Part shown: positions 46,879 to 55,894 of the stretch, in pieces | How positions within the stretch are numbered: position 1 is the first letter of the stretch | Layout of the letters: every line of letters starts with the position of its first letter | Assembly (NCBI RefSeq): GCF_001623875.1 | Contig: NZ_LWAE01000004.1 | Location: 124,001-188,000 of the forward strand | Source: Clostridium magnum DSM 2767 | Lineage (GTDB): Bacteria; Bacillota; Clostridia; Clostridiales; Clostridiaceae | DNA length: 64,000 nucleotides | Reading direction: 5' to 3' | Made by a program: the position numbers and the translations under genes | Notes under the pieces: generated by a model | What the model was told of the DNA's origin: nothing | Seen by the model: only the letters and a program-made list of their open reading frames with translations | The model's database searches: none

Positions 46879-47517
46879 TCACACTACAATTGTTTCATAT
46901 TCTTCACACTTGCGGATAAAAGCCTCTATATTGTCTTCCACATCTTTAATTTTCTGTGGAGTAATGTTTCCTCTCCCCAGTCTATCACATAATGAAAATA
47001 GGGCTATTTCTTGAGCATTTATTTCTTTTAACATCCCTGGTATATCTGCAAAAGGTAATTTTTTTGCTACAAATAAAGTATGCATATGCCATCTTACTAT
47101 AATTGATACCTTTTTTATAAATTCTTCATCACAATCAAATTCATTTAAAAACTGTACTGAAAGATTTTTCCCTACTTTATCATGGTCATAGGAAGTTATT
47201 CTGCCTTTCTTTAATTTAGTTGTTGGTCCTTTTCCTATATCATGCAAAAGTGCTGCCCACATAAATGCTTTTGGATTTTCACTGTTATCTTTTCTTTTAG
47301 CTGCCTCATCAACCACCATCATTGTATGATTCCAAACACTTCCTTCTGGATGATACACTGGGGATTGAGGTGTTTTTATTAAATCCCCTAACATTGTTAA
47401 AGGATAGGTATTTTCAAATATTCCAGTTTCTATTAAGCTATTAAAATACTCTGAAGGCTCTTTGTCCGACATTAAATGTCTATCAAATTCTTTAAATAAT
47501 TCTTTTAAATTTTCCAT
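46879..47517 (-). CDS. HD-domain phosphohydrolase
   Basis: A protein of about 212 residues whose metal-binding residues are visible in SVWNHTMMVVDEA, ALLHDIGKGPTT, SYDHDKVG and IVRWHMHT. It resembles the HD part of multidomain tRNA nucleotidyltransferases but has no nucleotidyltransferase domain. The substrate is not readable. The frame opens with GTG at 47529 inside AGAAGGTG, so the ATG at 47517 is preferred. Repeat copy D begins exactly at its stop codon. Confidence 0.85.
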   Translation of the reverse strand: MENLKELFKEFDRHLMSDKEPSEYFNSLIETGIFENTYPLTMLGDLIKTPQSPVYHPEGSVWNHTMMVVDEAAKRKDNSENPKAFMWAALLHDIGKGPTTKLKKGRITSYDHDKVGKNLSVQFLNEFDCDEEFIKKVSIIVRWHMHTLFVAKKLPFADIPGMLKEINAQEIALFSLCDRLGRGNITPQKIKDVEDNIEAFIRKCEEYETIVV

Positions 47518-47583
47518 TAAAGCTTTCACCTTCTTTTATAATTTTTTACTTATCTGTACTTTTAGAAAATACCTATAGTAAAC

Positions 47584-49986
47584 TTATTTTCTCCAAAACT
47601 CAGCGAGATTATTTTGTATATCTTTAACACTTCTAACAGTTATATTTGAATACCACTCTTTTGGAAAAATCATTTTATAGGCTGAATTCCCAAATCTTTC
47701 ATCAATTAAAAGAATACTACCTCTATCATCTTCCGTTCTAATAACTCTTCCTGCTGCTTGCAACACCTTATTCATACCTGGATACATATAAGCATATTCA
47801 TACCCAAAATTATTCTTCTCTTTAAAGTAATCCTTAATTATATCTCTTTCTAAACAAAGCTGTGGAAGACCTACACCTACGATTATCGCACCAATTAATC
47901 TATCACCTTTTAAATCTATACCTTCTGAAAACATACCACCAAGTACAGCAAAGGCTACTAAAGTTTCTTTATTATCTTCTTTAAAATTAAATAAGTATTT
48001 TTCTCTATTTTCTTCTATCATATTACTTTCTTGTATCATAGTATTAATTAACGGATATTCTTCACAAAATTTTTCATAAATTTTCGTCATATAACTATAA
48101 GAAGGTAAAAATACTATATAATTTCCTTTCTTAGCACTAATCATAGCCGCTATGTATTCTATAATAGATGTTAAACTACTTTCTCTATCTTTGTATTTTG
48201 TAGAAACTCTATCTGCAATTAAAAGCTTTCTTTTTTCTAATGAAAAAGGAGAAGGCAACCTTATTATATAATCACTATCTGATCCACCTAATATTTCTTT
48301 AAAATAACCTATAGGAGATAATGTAGCAGAAAATAAAACTACAGATTTACCTCTTTTCATACTTTCATTTAAGAGATAGGATGGATCTAAGCAGAATATC
48401 TTTATTCTTACATTACTACCCTGTTTCTCTACATAAGTTATAAATCTGTCATCGTACAGTTCAGATATTCTAATAAAAGCTAAGGAATTAAAATAGATTT
48501 CCAACAGCTGTTCATACCCCTCTAACTTATTATTTTTAGTAAGCCATTCTTCCGATTCAGATATAAGCCTTCTTAAAAGGGGATATACCTCTTCCATCTG
48601 ACTTTTTTGAATATATACATTATGTTCTTGCTCTTCACATAGCTTTCTAAACTTTATCATACAGGAGTTTATTTTATCGAGAGCCTTAGCAATTTTAGGC
48701 TCCTTGCTCTTCATTATCTTCTTCACCTCTAAGAAGGGCTGTTTATCAAGTTCTGCAGAAAACATTTCCCTAGCTCTATCTACTAAGTTGTGTGCTTCAT
48801 CAATAAGAAAAGTGTATTCTTCTTCGTTATCAAAAAACCTTCTTAAATATACTCGTGGATCAAATACATAATTATAATCACATATAATACAATCAGCCCA
48901 TAAAGCTAGATCTAGCGAAAATTCAAAAGGGCATATACTAAATTGCTTTGAATATTTTACTACAACTTCTCTGTTTATAATATTCTCTTTGTTTAAAATT
49001 TCGCTTATAGCATTATTTACTCTGTCAAAATGACCTTTAGCAAATTCACAATCTTCAGGATTACAGGATGTTTTTTCCTTGAAACATATCTTATCTTTAG
49101 CTGTCAAAATTACTACTTTTAAACTCAAACCACCGGAAGCCATTTTGATTATTGCATCCTCTGCTACATTTCTAGTTATTGTTTTAGCAGTTAGATAAAA
49201 TATTTTAGAAACAAACCCTTCTCCCATAGCCTTAATGGATGGGAATAATGTTGACATAGTTTTACCTATACCAGTAGAAGCTTGAGCAAAAATTTTTCTT
49301 CCCTCTTTTATTGTTCCATAAACTGCTACAGCTAACTCTCTTTGGCCTTTTCTATAACACTTAAATGGAAATGACATCTTTTTTATCGAAAAATTTCTTT
49401 TGATTTTCCAATCCTTCATAAAGCTTGCCCAAAAGTAATATCCATCTAATAAACTAAAGAAAAATATCTCTAATTCCTTCACATTAAAGTTTTTTCTTAA
49501 GCTTTTAGTTTCTTCACTATTTATATTATAATATGTTATTTGGACGTTTATATCCTCTAAATTATTTTGAATTGCATAAATATATCCATAACATTTGGCC
49601 TGTGCCCAGTGCAGATAATTATACTCTTCATCTACAAGTTCTAAAGGCTTTGTTAAACTCTTTATCTCATCTATAGTAATATCCAAGCCTTCTACTATAA
49701 TTCCATCTGCACGACCTTCTATTATAAAATGAAAATTCTTATATTCTATATCATATTTTAAGATTACCTCCGCCATATACTCAATCTTCTTATTTGCTTC
49801 AAATTCTTCTAAGGGAATTTGCTTTTCCTTAGAAAATTTATTTTTATACTCCTTTTGAATCTTTTGATGAGCCTTTGTACCTTCCATCGCTCTACTGGTT
49901 CCTGTAAATCTGCTATCCAGATCTCCACTTTTTAAAACAAACTCTACTAAATTTCTTACGGATATCTTAATTTTATTATTTTCCAC
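47584..49986 (-). CDS. nuclease-helicase: PD-(D/E)XK domain fused to XPD/DinG-type helicase
   Basis: An 800-residue protein. The N-terminal nuclease-like domain (about 1-170) has H40, E90-GRAD94-G, D106-E107-I-K109 and Q129, a Cas4/RecB-type PD-(D/E)XK core. The superfamily 2 helicase follows: Walker A ASTGIGKT (about 236-243), an Fe-S cluster cysteine set (CFKEKTSCNPEDC and SICPFE), DEAH box LIDEAHN, and motif VI QAAGRVIRTEDDRG. It probably opens and trims DNA during repair. Fusions of this kind are known among clostridial Rad3-like helicases. It lies upstream of the HD gene with a 66-base gap, possibly co-transcribed. Confidence 0.88.
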   Translation of the reverse strand: MENNKIKISVRNLVEFVLKSGDLDSRFTGTSRAMEGTKAHQKIQKEYKNKFSKEKQIPLEEFEANKKIEYMAEVILKYDIEYKNFHFIIEGRADGIIVEGLDITIDEIKSLTKPLELVDEEYNYLHWAQAKCYGYIYAIQNNLEDINVQITYYNINSEETKSLRKNFNVKELEIFFFSLLDGYYFWASFMKDWKIKRNFSIKKMSFPFKCYRKGQRELAVAVYGTIKEGRKIFAQASTGIGKTMSTLFPSIKAMGEGFVSKIFYLTAKTITRNVAEDAIIKMASGGLSLKVVILTAKDKICFKEKTSCNPEDCEFAKGHFDRVNNAISEILNKENIINREVVVKYSKQFSICPFEFSLDLALWADCIICDYNYVFDPRVYLRRFFDNEEEYTFLIDEAHNLVDRAREMFSAELDKQPFLEVKKIMKSKEPKIAKALDKINSCMIKFRKLCEEQEHNVYIQKSQMEEVYPLLRRLISESEEWLTKNNKLEGYEQLLEIYFNSLAFIRISELYDDRFITYVEKQGSNVRIKIFCLDPSYLLNESMKRGKSVVLFSATLSPIGYFKEILGGSDSDYIIRLPSPFSLEKRKLLIADRVSTKYKDRESSLTSIIEYIAAMISAKKGNYIVFLPSYSYMTKIYEKFCEEYPLINTMIQESNMIEENREKYLFNFKEDNKETLVAFAVLGGMFSEGIDLKGDRLIGAIIVGVGLPQLCLERDIIKDYFKEKNNFGYEYAYMYPGMNKVLQAAGRVIRTEDDRGSILLIDERFGNSAYKMIFPKEWYSNITVRSVKDIQNNLAEFWRK

Positions 49987-50334
49987 AAAATCAGCTCTTT
50001 TCTAAAATAAGAAATCAGGTGAACTTAAACTTAATATTAACCATCTACATCAAGTTAACCATAACTAGATGTTTTAATTAACATTTTATATAAGCTTATT
50101 TTATTTTTCAATATAAAATGTTAATAGAAGTTTTAATTTAAAAAGAATTTTGCCAGTTTACTTCCAAATCTTCTGAAATTTGTGGTAATATATAAGTATA
50201 TTATATATTTAAGTAAAATATTCTAAAGTATCTATTAACTTTTTAAAAATAATTACGATAATGAGTTTGGAATAATATAAACTTTAATATAAATTTTAAT
50301 TTAATTTACACATATATCCTAGGAGGTTACTCGC
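49987..50334. other. intergenic region with a 15-bp inverted repeat
   Basis: No gene is seen. The perfect inverted repeat ATTAACATTTTATAT (50077-50091) / ATATAAAATGTTAAT (50111-50125) surrounds a 19-base loop, and CATCTA / TAGATG flank it upstream (50043-50070). Neither has a T-tract, so they look more like regulatory dyads than terminators. A clear promoter for 50335 is not evident. AGGAGG lies eight bases before its ATG. Confidence 0.5.
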
Positions 50335-51621
50335 ATGAATAAATCTAAAAAATTAGTTTTTGCTTTCTTTATATCTGCAGCTATCATGAATAGTAAATGC
50401 TTATTGCATAATAATGTACATGCCTCTGGATTATCACCAAATCCGCAAAGCAGCGCTTATAACAGCGATGAAAATATCTTCACTAAATATGGATACAAAG
50501 GTCAGTGTACTTGGTTCACATATGGAAGAGTGCTTGAGAAAATGGGGATTTCACTTCCTACAGAGTTTTATGGAAATGCAGTAGATTGGTGGTATGCTAA
50601 TGCAAAAGATAAAACATACGACTATGGTTCAGACCCAAAACCTAATTCTATAGTTGTATGGGGTGGTGGAAATTACGGTTATGGCCATGTAGGTTTTGTT
50701 GAGAATGTAGAAGGAAATACTATTTATTTTAATGAGGGAAATTTTAGTGTCAGGGGAGCTTATGATGGTAAAATTAAAGCAGTTTCCACTGAAGAAATAA
50801 AGAATAGAGGAAATCTATATTTAAAAGGATATATTTATATTACTGATAAAAATTCTGAGACCGATAATTCAAAATCACCAAATAATAGTGGACAAACATC
50901 TTCTGTTGCTGAAAAGATAATCGATACTGGATATGTGAATATTTCAACCTCTAGTTCTTCACTTAATGTTAGAAGATCTGGAAATACCTCTTCCAGTGTT
51001 ATAGGTTCTCTGAAAAAAGGTGCATCTGTCAATATAGTTGGTAAATTTGGTGATTGGTATAAAATTCAGTACAATTCCTCCTATGGATATGTAAGTTCAA
51101 AATACATAAGTGTGAAAAGTGCAAGTGTAAGTACTCCTCCTGCACAAACACTAAGTACAGCTACCACATCTGCTTCGAAATCTGGGATTATAAGTTTACA
51201 TGATAAATCTTCTTATTTAAACTTAAGGAGTAATCCTGGTGGCCAAGTGCTAACAACTTTAAGTAATGGTACTAAGATAGAAATTTTAGGTTCTGATGGA
51301 AGCTGGTATAAAATAAACACAAACGGTATCGTAGGCTACGTTCTTTCTGCATATATAAATAACTATGAAGCTACAAAGACCAGCACTGAGAATATTACTC
51401 CCCCTCAAAACACCTCTGTATCTGAAGGTAAAGTTGGTACTGTAGTTCTTAGCGATACATCTTCTACATTAAATTTAAGAAATTCACCCTGGACTGGCCG
51501 AGTACTTTCAACCCTTTCCTATGGAAGCAAAGTTGAAATTTTAGGAAATAACGGCCGTTGGTATAAGGTTAAATTTGGTTCTGAAATCGGATATGTTCAT
51601 TCAGACTATGTAAAACTATAG
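50335..51621 (+). CDS. secreted CHAP-domain cell-wall hydrolase with three SH3b repeats
   Basis: A 428-residue protein: signal peptide (about 1-31, cleavage near VHASG), then a CHAP amidase/endopeptidase domain (about 45-165) with catalytic Cys in [12 protein letters not shown] and His in [12 protein letters not shown]. Three bacterial SH3 domains follow at about 198-258, 284-343 and 367-428, each starting with LNVR/LNLR and ending in YVSSKYI-type sequence. Ser/Thr/Pro linkers join them. It should cut peptidoglycan cross-links outside the cell. Transcribed alone. Confidence 0.93.
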   Translation: MNKSKKLVFAFFISAAIMNSKCLLHNNVHASGLSPNPQSSAYNSDENIFTKYGYKGQCTWFTYGRVLEKMGISLPTEFYGNAVDWWYANAKDKTYDYGSDPKPNSIVVWGGGNYGYGHVGFVENVEGNTIYFNEGNFSVRGAYDGKIKAVSTEEIKNRGNLYLKGYIYITDKNSETDNSKSPNNSGQTSSVAEKIIDTGYVNISTSSSSLNVRRSGNTSSSVIGSLKKGASVNIVGKFGDWYKIQYNSSYGYVSSKYISVKSASVSTPPAQTLSTATTSASKSGIISLHDKSSYLNLRSNPGGQVLTTLSNGTKIEILGSDGSWYKINTNGIVGYVLSAYINNYEATKTSTENITPPQNTSVSEGKVGTVVLSDTSSTLNLRNSPWTGRVLSTLSYGSKVEILGNNGRWYKVKFGSEIGYVHSDYVKL

Positions 51622-51632
51622 TTATGAAGTAG

Positions 51633-51673
51633 AAAATTATAATAATTTTATTTTATAAAATTATTATAATTTT
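51633..51673 (+). promoter_or_regulatory. AT-only dyad: terminator and/or PerR-like operator before rubrerythrin
   Basis: AAAATTATAATAATTTTA and its mirror TAAAATTATTATAATTTT form an 18-bp inverted repeat with TT(T) in the loop. It contains TTATAATAATTTTA, close to the PerR box TTATAATNATTATAA, in both orientations. It follows the CHAP gene stop by 12 bases and precedes the rubrerythrin start by 67. Both roles are possible. Confidence 0.5.
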
Positions 51674-51739
51674 TGATTAAAAACTACAAAAGAGAAAAAT
51701 ACTACAGAAGAAAAGTATATTTTGTAGGAGGATTATAGT

Positions 51740-52285
51740 ATGAAAAAATTTGTTTGTACAGTATGCGGTTATATTCACGAAGGAGAACAACCGCCAGAAC
51801 AATGTCCTATTTGTAAAGCTGACGCAAGTAAATTTAAAGAATTAGAGGATGGTCTTGCATGGGCAGATGAACATAGAATCGGTGTCGCAAACGATGTTGA
51901 TGCTGAAGTGGTAGCAGATTTAAGAGCAAACTTTATGGGTGAATGTACAGAAGTTGGCATGTACCTTGCCATGTCAAGACAGGCAGATAGGGAAGGTTTT
52001 CCTGAGGTTGCTGAAGCTTATAAGAGAATAGCTTTTGAGGAAGCTGAACATGCAGCTAAGTTTGCAGAACTCTTAGGAGAATTGGTAAAACCTAATACTA
52101 AAGAAAACTTAAAGGCACGAGTTGAGGCAGAGTATGGGGCTTGCGAAGGAAAGAAAAAACTTGCAACCCTTGCGAAACAAAAAAATCTTGATGCTGTTCA
52201 CGATACAGTACATGAAATGTGTAAAGATGAGGCAAGACACGGAAGAGCCTTCAAAGGTCTTTTAGACAGATACTTTCATATGTAA
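51740..52285 (+). CDS. reverse rubrerythrin (NADH-dependent peroxidase type)
   Basis: A 181-residue protein with an N-terminal rubredoxin-like Fe(Cys)4 domain (about 1-38, [22 protein letters not shown]) followed by a ferritin-like di-iron domain (about 45-181). The metal-binding Glu and His residues are in [25 protein letters not shown] and [16 protein letters not shown]. In classical rubrerythrin the order of domains is the opposite. The reversed form in clostridia reduces hydrogen peroxide and oxygen and is a main PerR target. GTAGGAGG precedes the ATG. Confidence 0.95.
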   Translation: MKKFVCTVCGYIHEGEQPPEQCPICKADASKFKELEDGLAWADEHRIGVANDVDAEVVADLRANFMGECTEVGMYLAMSRQADREGFPEVAEAYKRIAFEEAEHAAKFAELLGELVKPNTKENLKARVEAEYGACEGKKKLATLAKQKNLDAVHDTVHEMCKDEARHGRAFKGLLDRYFHM

Positions 52286-52291
52286 ATTATT

Positions 52292-52325
52292 AAGGGTTCC
52301 TTATATTAATCTTTAAGGAACCCTT
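52292..52325. terminator. terminator of the rubrerythrin gene
   Basis: AAGGGTTCCTTA / TAAGGAACCCTT hairpin followed by TTTTAT on the plus strand. It may also serve the convergent DUF1540 gene. Confidence 0.88.
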
Positions 52326-52337
52326 TTTATAATTAAA

Positions 52338-52658
52338 TTATTCATTTCTAAAAGTTATACAATTAGCTTCTGTATAGATATTTACATTTTCACCACTAAC
52401 CTGTATAGAGTCAGCATGACAAATATTATCCGCGTTATAAGTACAAGTACCTACATTACATGTAATCGCTCTACAATCACTACCCTGTTGATTAACATTA
52501 TTTGTGAGATCACTATAGAGTGTAGAATCTAAAAAAGAACCACAAGAAGTCTGACTATCTTTTCTTGCACTTTTTCCCCCAACATTTATAACATTAGCGT
52601 AACATATTCTTTCGTTATTATGTGAACAATTTGTAACGGAACAATTAATTCTTGCCAT
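52338..52658 (-). CDS. double DUF1540 cysteine-rich protein
   Basis: A 106-residue protein of two DUF1540 units: 4-42 (INCSVTNCSHNNERICYANVI...SCGSF) and 61-103 (ITCNVGTCTYNADNICHADSI...NCITF). Each has four cysteines that could bind a metal. Family function is unknown; such genes are common in spore formers. GGAGG before the ATG. Stands alone. Confidence 0.85.
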   Translation of the reverse strand: MARINCSVTNCSHNNERICYANVINVGGKSARKDSQTSCGSFLDSTLYSDLTNNVNQQGSDCRAITCNVGTCTYNADNICHADSIQVSGENVNIYTEANCITFRNE

Positions 52659-52715
52659 TATATCTCCTCCTTAATATATCTATTAAGAAGTTTAACCAAT
52701 AAGAAACTAAAATAT

Positions 52716-53057
52716 TTATCCAATTCTTCTCATTCCATTACTGTCAAAAACCTTTTTTAAATGATTTTCTGTTTGAAATACAGTAAAATATAATACTGGA
52801 ATAAAACCTATTAATGGGACTAAATAACCTTTAAAAGTTAAAAAAGTATATCCTATTTTACCTAATATTAATAATATGATTCCAGCGATTATATACTGAT
52901 TTGTAGAATGTCTATTTCCCTCATACCATGTATCTTCATTTTTCATTGACATATCTGTGCGATAACCATACCAAGAATTAATCTTCTTTGGTCTTACTAT
53001 TTTTGGTATTAACCCAAAACCTAATGTTACTAGACCAAAAATCAACGAATTTAACAT
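52716..53057 (-). CDS. SdpI-family membrane protein
   Basis: A 113-residue protein with three hydrophobic segments (about 3-20, 52-70, 77-95). The cytoplasmic-loop motif INSWYGYRTDMSMKNEDTW is the SdpI/YhfL signature. Full SdpI confers immunity to the SdpC killing peptide, but short homologues like this are widespread and their role is unproven. AGGA(TG) precedes the ATG. Confidence 0.8.
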   Translation of the reverse strand: MLNSLIFGLVTLGFGLIPKIVRPKKINSWYGYRTDMSMKNEDTWYEGNRHSTNQYIIAGIILLILGKIGYTFLTFKGYLVPLIGFIPVLYFTVFQTENHLKKVFDSNGMRRIG

Positions 53058-53180
53058 AACGCTAACATCCTTTCCTAAAACACATTACTTATCAAATAAT
53101 CATGTCATTATAATAAAACAAATTTGAAAAAAAAACTAGCCTATTTGTCATAATTGTTTTTCCCATTTTATGCATAAAAA

Positions 53181-53219
53181 AGCACATTAGGCTATAGATA
53201 AAATACACCCTAATGTACT
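53181..53219 (-). terminator. terminator of the first chemoreceptor gene
   Basis: AGCACATTAGG / CCTAATGTACT hairpin followed by TTTTTATGC on the minus strand. Confidence 0.8.
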
Positions 53220-53225
53220 TTTACT

Positions 53226-54872
53226 TCACAGTTTAAATTTATGTAGGCCCTCTGCTAAAATATCTGCTGTATTTTTAAGTTCTTCAGCAGAAGCAGATAG
53301 CTCCTGGGTAGCTGAACTTTGCTCTTCAATAGCTGCAGCTATTTCTTGTGAAGAAGTTGCTATAGTTTCTGATGATTGTGCTATTAATCTTGATTTCTCT
53401 AAAATTCTATTTTTTTCTTCTACAGAGTTACCAAGTGCTTCATAAACATTATCAACCTGTGGCAATATAGCCTCTATTTGAGCTAATATATCTCTAAAGG
53501 ATTCCACTGTACCATTAACAGATTTTATCTGGTTTTGCATCTTATTTGATACTTCTTTTGTCATCTTAGAAACATCTTCTGTATTACTGGTAACAGTATC
53601 AATAATATTATTTATACTTTTTGAAGATTCCAGAACTTGTTCCGCAAGCTTTCTTATTTCTTCTGCTACAACTGAAAAACCTCTTCCTGATTCACCTGCT
53701 CGTGCTGCTTCAATAGCTGCATTCAAGGCAAGAAGATTTGTTTGCTCCGCTACAGCATTAATTACATCTGTTATTTCTGATATCTTACTTACATTTTCAT
53801 TTAGAGAAGTGATTCTTTTTTCTGTATCTACAAATTCTCTTCTTATTTCATCTATTGATTTTGTAAGCTGCTCTAATTCTAAGGATCCATTATCTGCAGA
53901 GTCCTTGATTTTTTCAGTTCTTTTAGATACATTTCTGAGCTTATCATCTATTATGTCTAGAGATTTTGCAAAATGTTCTAGTGAATCCGTCATATTTTCT
54001 ATATGTTCACTCTGATTTGTGGTAGAATTACTTACTTCTGCTATCGAACTTGTAACTTCTTCACTTGATGCTGATACTTCCTCGCTAGAAGCTGAAAGAT
54101 TTGAAGACATTCTATCTAAATTTTCTACTGACCCCCTTATCTTTGCCATAATTTCTCGCACTTGTTCTACTACAAAACCCAATGTAGTCATAAGTTGTCC
54201 TATCTCGTCAGTGGATTTAGCATGAAAGTTTACAGTAAAATCTCCACTAGCAAGATTCTCCATTTTATGTTGTATAGCTTTTAACGGTTTTGAAATATTA
54301 ACTGATATTATTGATCCTATAGTTATAGATAGCACGAGGATTAATAATGATATAATAATTAATAATTTATAGCCTTTTTCGGTAATTTCTTTCATAGTAT
54401 CTAATGACAATCCAACAGAAACAGCTCCTACTATTCTGCCATTTTCCTTAATAGGAGCAGATACATTATAAACATTCTCACCTGTAGGTCTTACAAACAT
54501 AAATCCATCTATTTGACCTTCATCAAGAACTTTAGCAAACTTGCTTCTGTCTGAACTTTTACCTAACATACTGTCATCATCATGAGCTATTATCTTGCAA
54601 CTATTGTCTATTACGGAAGCATATGATATTCCTTTGCCATTTTTCTTTATATCTTTAAGTTCTTTAGTTATTTTATCTAAATCCTTCTCTATAGTAAAAT
54701 CACTTAAATCTAGACTTATTGCTGATATAATGGTTGCACCATCACCTGCCATTTGATTTCGACCTACTTGTATCATCTGATATATTGATAATGCCGTTAT
54801 CGATAAAATACACAAAAGAGTTATTGAAATAAATCCAACATTGATTCTTTTTCTTACCGTATTAAAAACCAT
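53226..54872 (-). CDS. methyl-accepting chemotaxis protein, single Cache sensor
   Basis: A 548-residue receptor: TM1 (about 13-32), extracytoplasmic single Cache domain (about 35-165, with [27 protein letters not shown]), TM2 (about 168-190), HAMP (about 190-243) and a cytoplasmic signalling domain (about 270-548). The hairpin tip region is [27 protein letters not shown]. This Cache family commonly senses small organic acids, but the ligand here is unknown. Monocistronic with its own terminator. Confidence 0.93.
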   Translation of the reverse strand: MVFNTVRKRINVGFISITLLCILSITALSIYQMIQVGRNQMAGDGATIISAISLDLSDFTIEKDLDKITKELKDIKKNGKGISYASVIDNSCKIIAHDDDSMLGKSSDRSKFAKVLDEGQIDGFMFVRPTGENVYNVSAPIKENGRIVGAVSVGLSLDTMKEITEKGYKLLIIISLLILVLSITIGSIISVNISKPLKAIQHKMENLASGDFTVNFHAKSTDEIGQLMTTLGFVVEQVREIMAKIRGSVENLDRMSSNLSASSEEVSASSEEVTSSIAEVSNSTTNQSEHIENMTDSLEHFAKSLDIIDDKLRNVSKRTEKIKDSADNGSLELEQLTKSIDEIRREFVDTEKRITSLNENVSKISEITDVINAVAEQTNLLALNAAIEAARAGESGRGFSVVAEEIRKLAEQVLESSKSINNIIDTVTSNTEDVSKMTKEVSNKMQNQIKSVNGTVESFRDILAQIEAILPQVDNVYEALGNSVEEKNRILEKSRLIAQSSETIATSSQEIAAAIEEQSSATQELSASAEELKNTADILAEGLHKFKL

Positions 54873-54982
54873 AGTTTACCCCCTTCATATTTGTTATAAA
54901 TTATCATTATATCACATTTATATAATTTTTTCCTATAAAACTTACTAATACTTACATTAACAGCTTATAAACATATATTCAA

Positions 54983-55726
54983 TTAAATCATACCACCGTC
55001 TACTGTGATTACTTGGCCTGTTATGTATTTTGAAGCTTCACTAGCTAAGAAAACAACTGTTTTACCTATATCTTCTCCCTCTCCAAATCTGCCTATAGGT
55101 ATTTCCTCTTCCAGTTCCTTCTTCTCATCAACACTCAAACAATTATTCATTTCTGTATCTATAACCCCTGGTGCCACAGCATTAATTCTTATGTTTGCAG
55201 GTGCCATTTCTTTTGCTAATGCTTTTGTAAACAAGTTCACTGCACCTTTTGTAGCTGAATATACAGCCTCACAGGATGCACCTACATTTCCCCACATAGA
55301 AGATATATTGATTATAGTTCCACTTTTTTGTGAAACCATATATTTAAGAGCATTATGAGAACCATTTATCACTCCTTTTAGATTTATATCAATTATGTTA
55401 TCCCATTCCTTCTCATTCATATCAATAAATAGTCCTATTTTAGATATTCCAGCATTATTAACTAATATATCAATTTTACCAAATTTTTCTATAGCCTTGT
55501 CTATAAGAAACTTTGCCTCATCATAAATACTAACGTCACCTTTAACTAAGATTCCAAAGCTATCTAATGACTTTATAATTTCCAAAGTATTTTTTGCCGC
55601 TTCTTCATTGTTTTTATAATTTACAATTATGCTAGCACCAGCCTTAGCTAATTCTATTGCAATACTTCTTCCTATTCCTCTTGAGGCTCCCGTAATCACT
55701 GCTACCTTTCCACTTAAACTTTTCAT
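54983..55726 (-). CDS. fabG: 3-oxoacyl-ACP reductase-like short-chain dehydrogenase
   Basis: A 247-residue Rossmann SDR: NAD(P) motif TGASRGIGRSIA (residues 12-23), NNAG at about 85, catalytic Ser in INISSMWGN and YSATKGAVNLF (YxxxK), and the C-terminal ITGQVITVDGGMI. It has FabG features, but it stands outside a fab cluster, so it could be another SDR. Transcribed alone, between two chemoreceptor genes. Confidence 0.82.
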   Translation of the reverse strand: MKSLSGKVAVITGASRGIGRSIAIELAKAGASIIVNYKNNEEAAKNTLEIIKSLDSFGILVKGDVSIYDEAKFLIDKAIEKFGKIDILVNNAGISKIGLFIDMNEKEWDNIIDINLKGVINGSHNALKYMVSQKSGTIINISSMWGNVGASCEAVYSATKGAVNLFTKALAKEMAPANIRINAVAPGVIDTEMNNCLSVDEKKELEEEIPIGRFGEGEDIGKTVVFLASEASKYITGQVITVDGGMI

Positions 55727-55822
55727 CTAAATGTAATCACTCCTTATCAACCCAATTTAAGTTTCACTTAATATTTTATTACTTTTTATGCTAAACCACA
55801 ACATATCTTTACAAAACATAGA

Positions 55823-55870
55823 AACTCTACCCAAGTTATTTGTACGAATTTGCTTAACTTAAGTAGAGTT
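55823..55870 (-). terminator. terminator of the second chemoreceptor gene
   Basis: AACTCTACTTAAGTTA / TAACTTGGGTAGAGTT hairpin, 25 bases past the stop. Confidence 0.8.
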
Positions 55871-55894
55871 TTACTTTTAAACTATTATATTAAT

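Noticed and set aside
47584..49986. A Cas4 or CRISPR-associated role for the nuclease-helicase
   Set aside because: The Cas4-like part is a domain of a Rad3-type helicase and no cas genes or repeats are nearby. A repair role is more likely.
52716..53057. SdpI-like protein as part of a toxin-immunity system
   Set aside because: No sdpC-like toxin or processing genes are adjacent. Short SdpI homologues are common and mostly unlinked to toxins.
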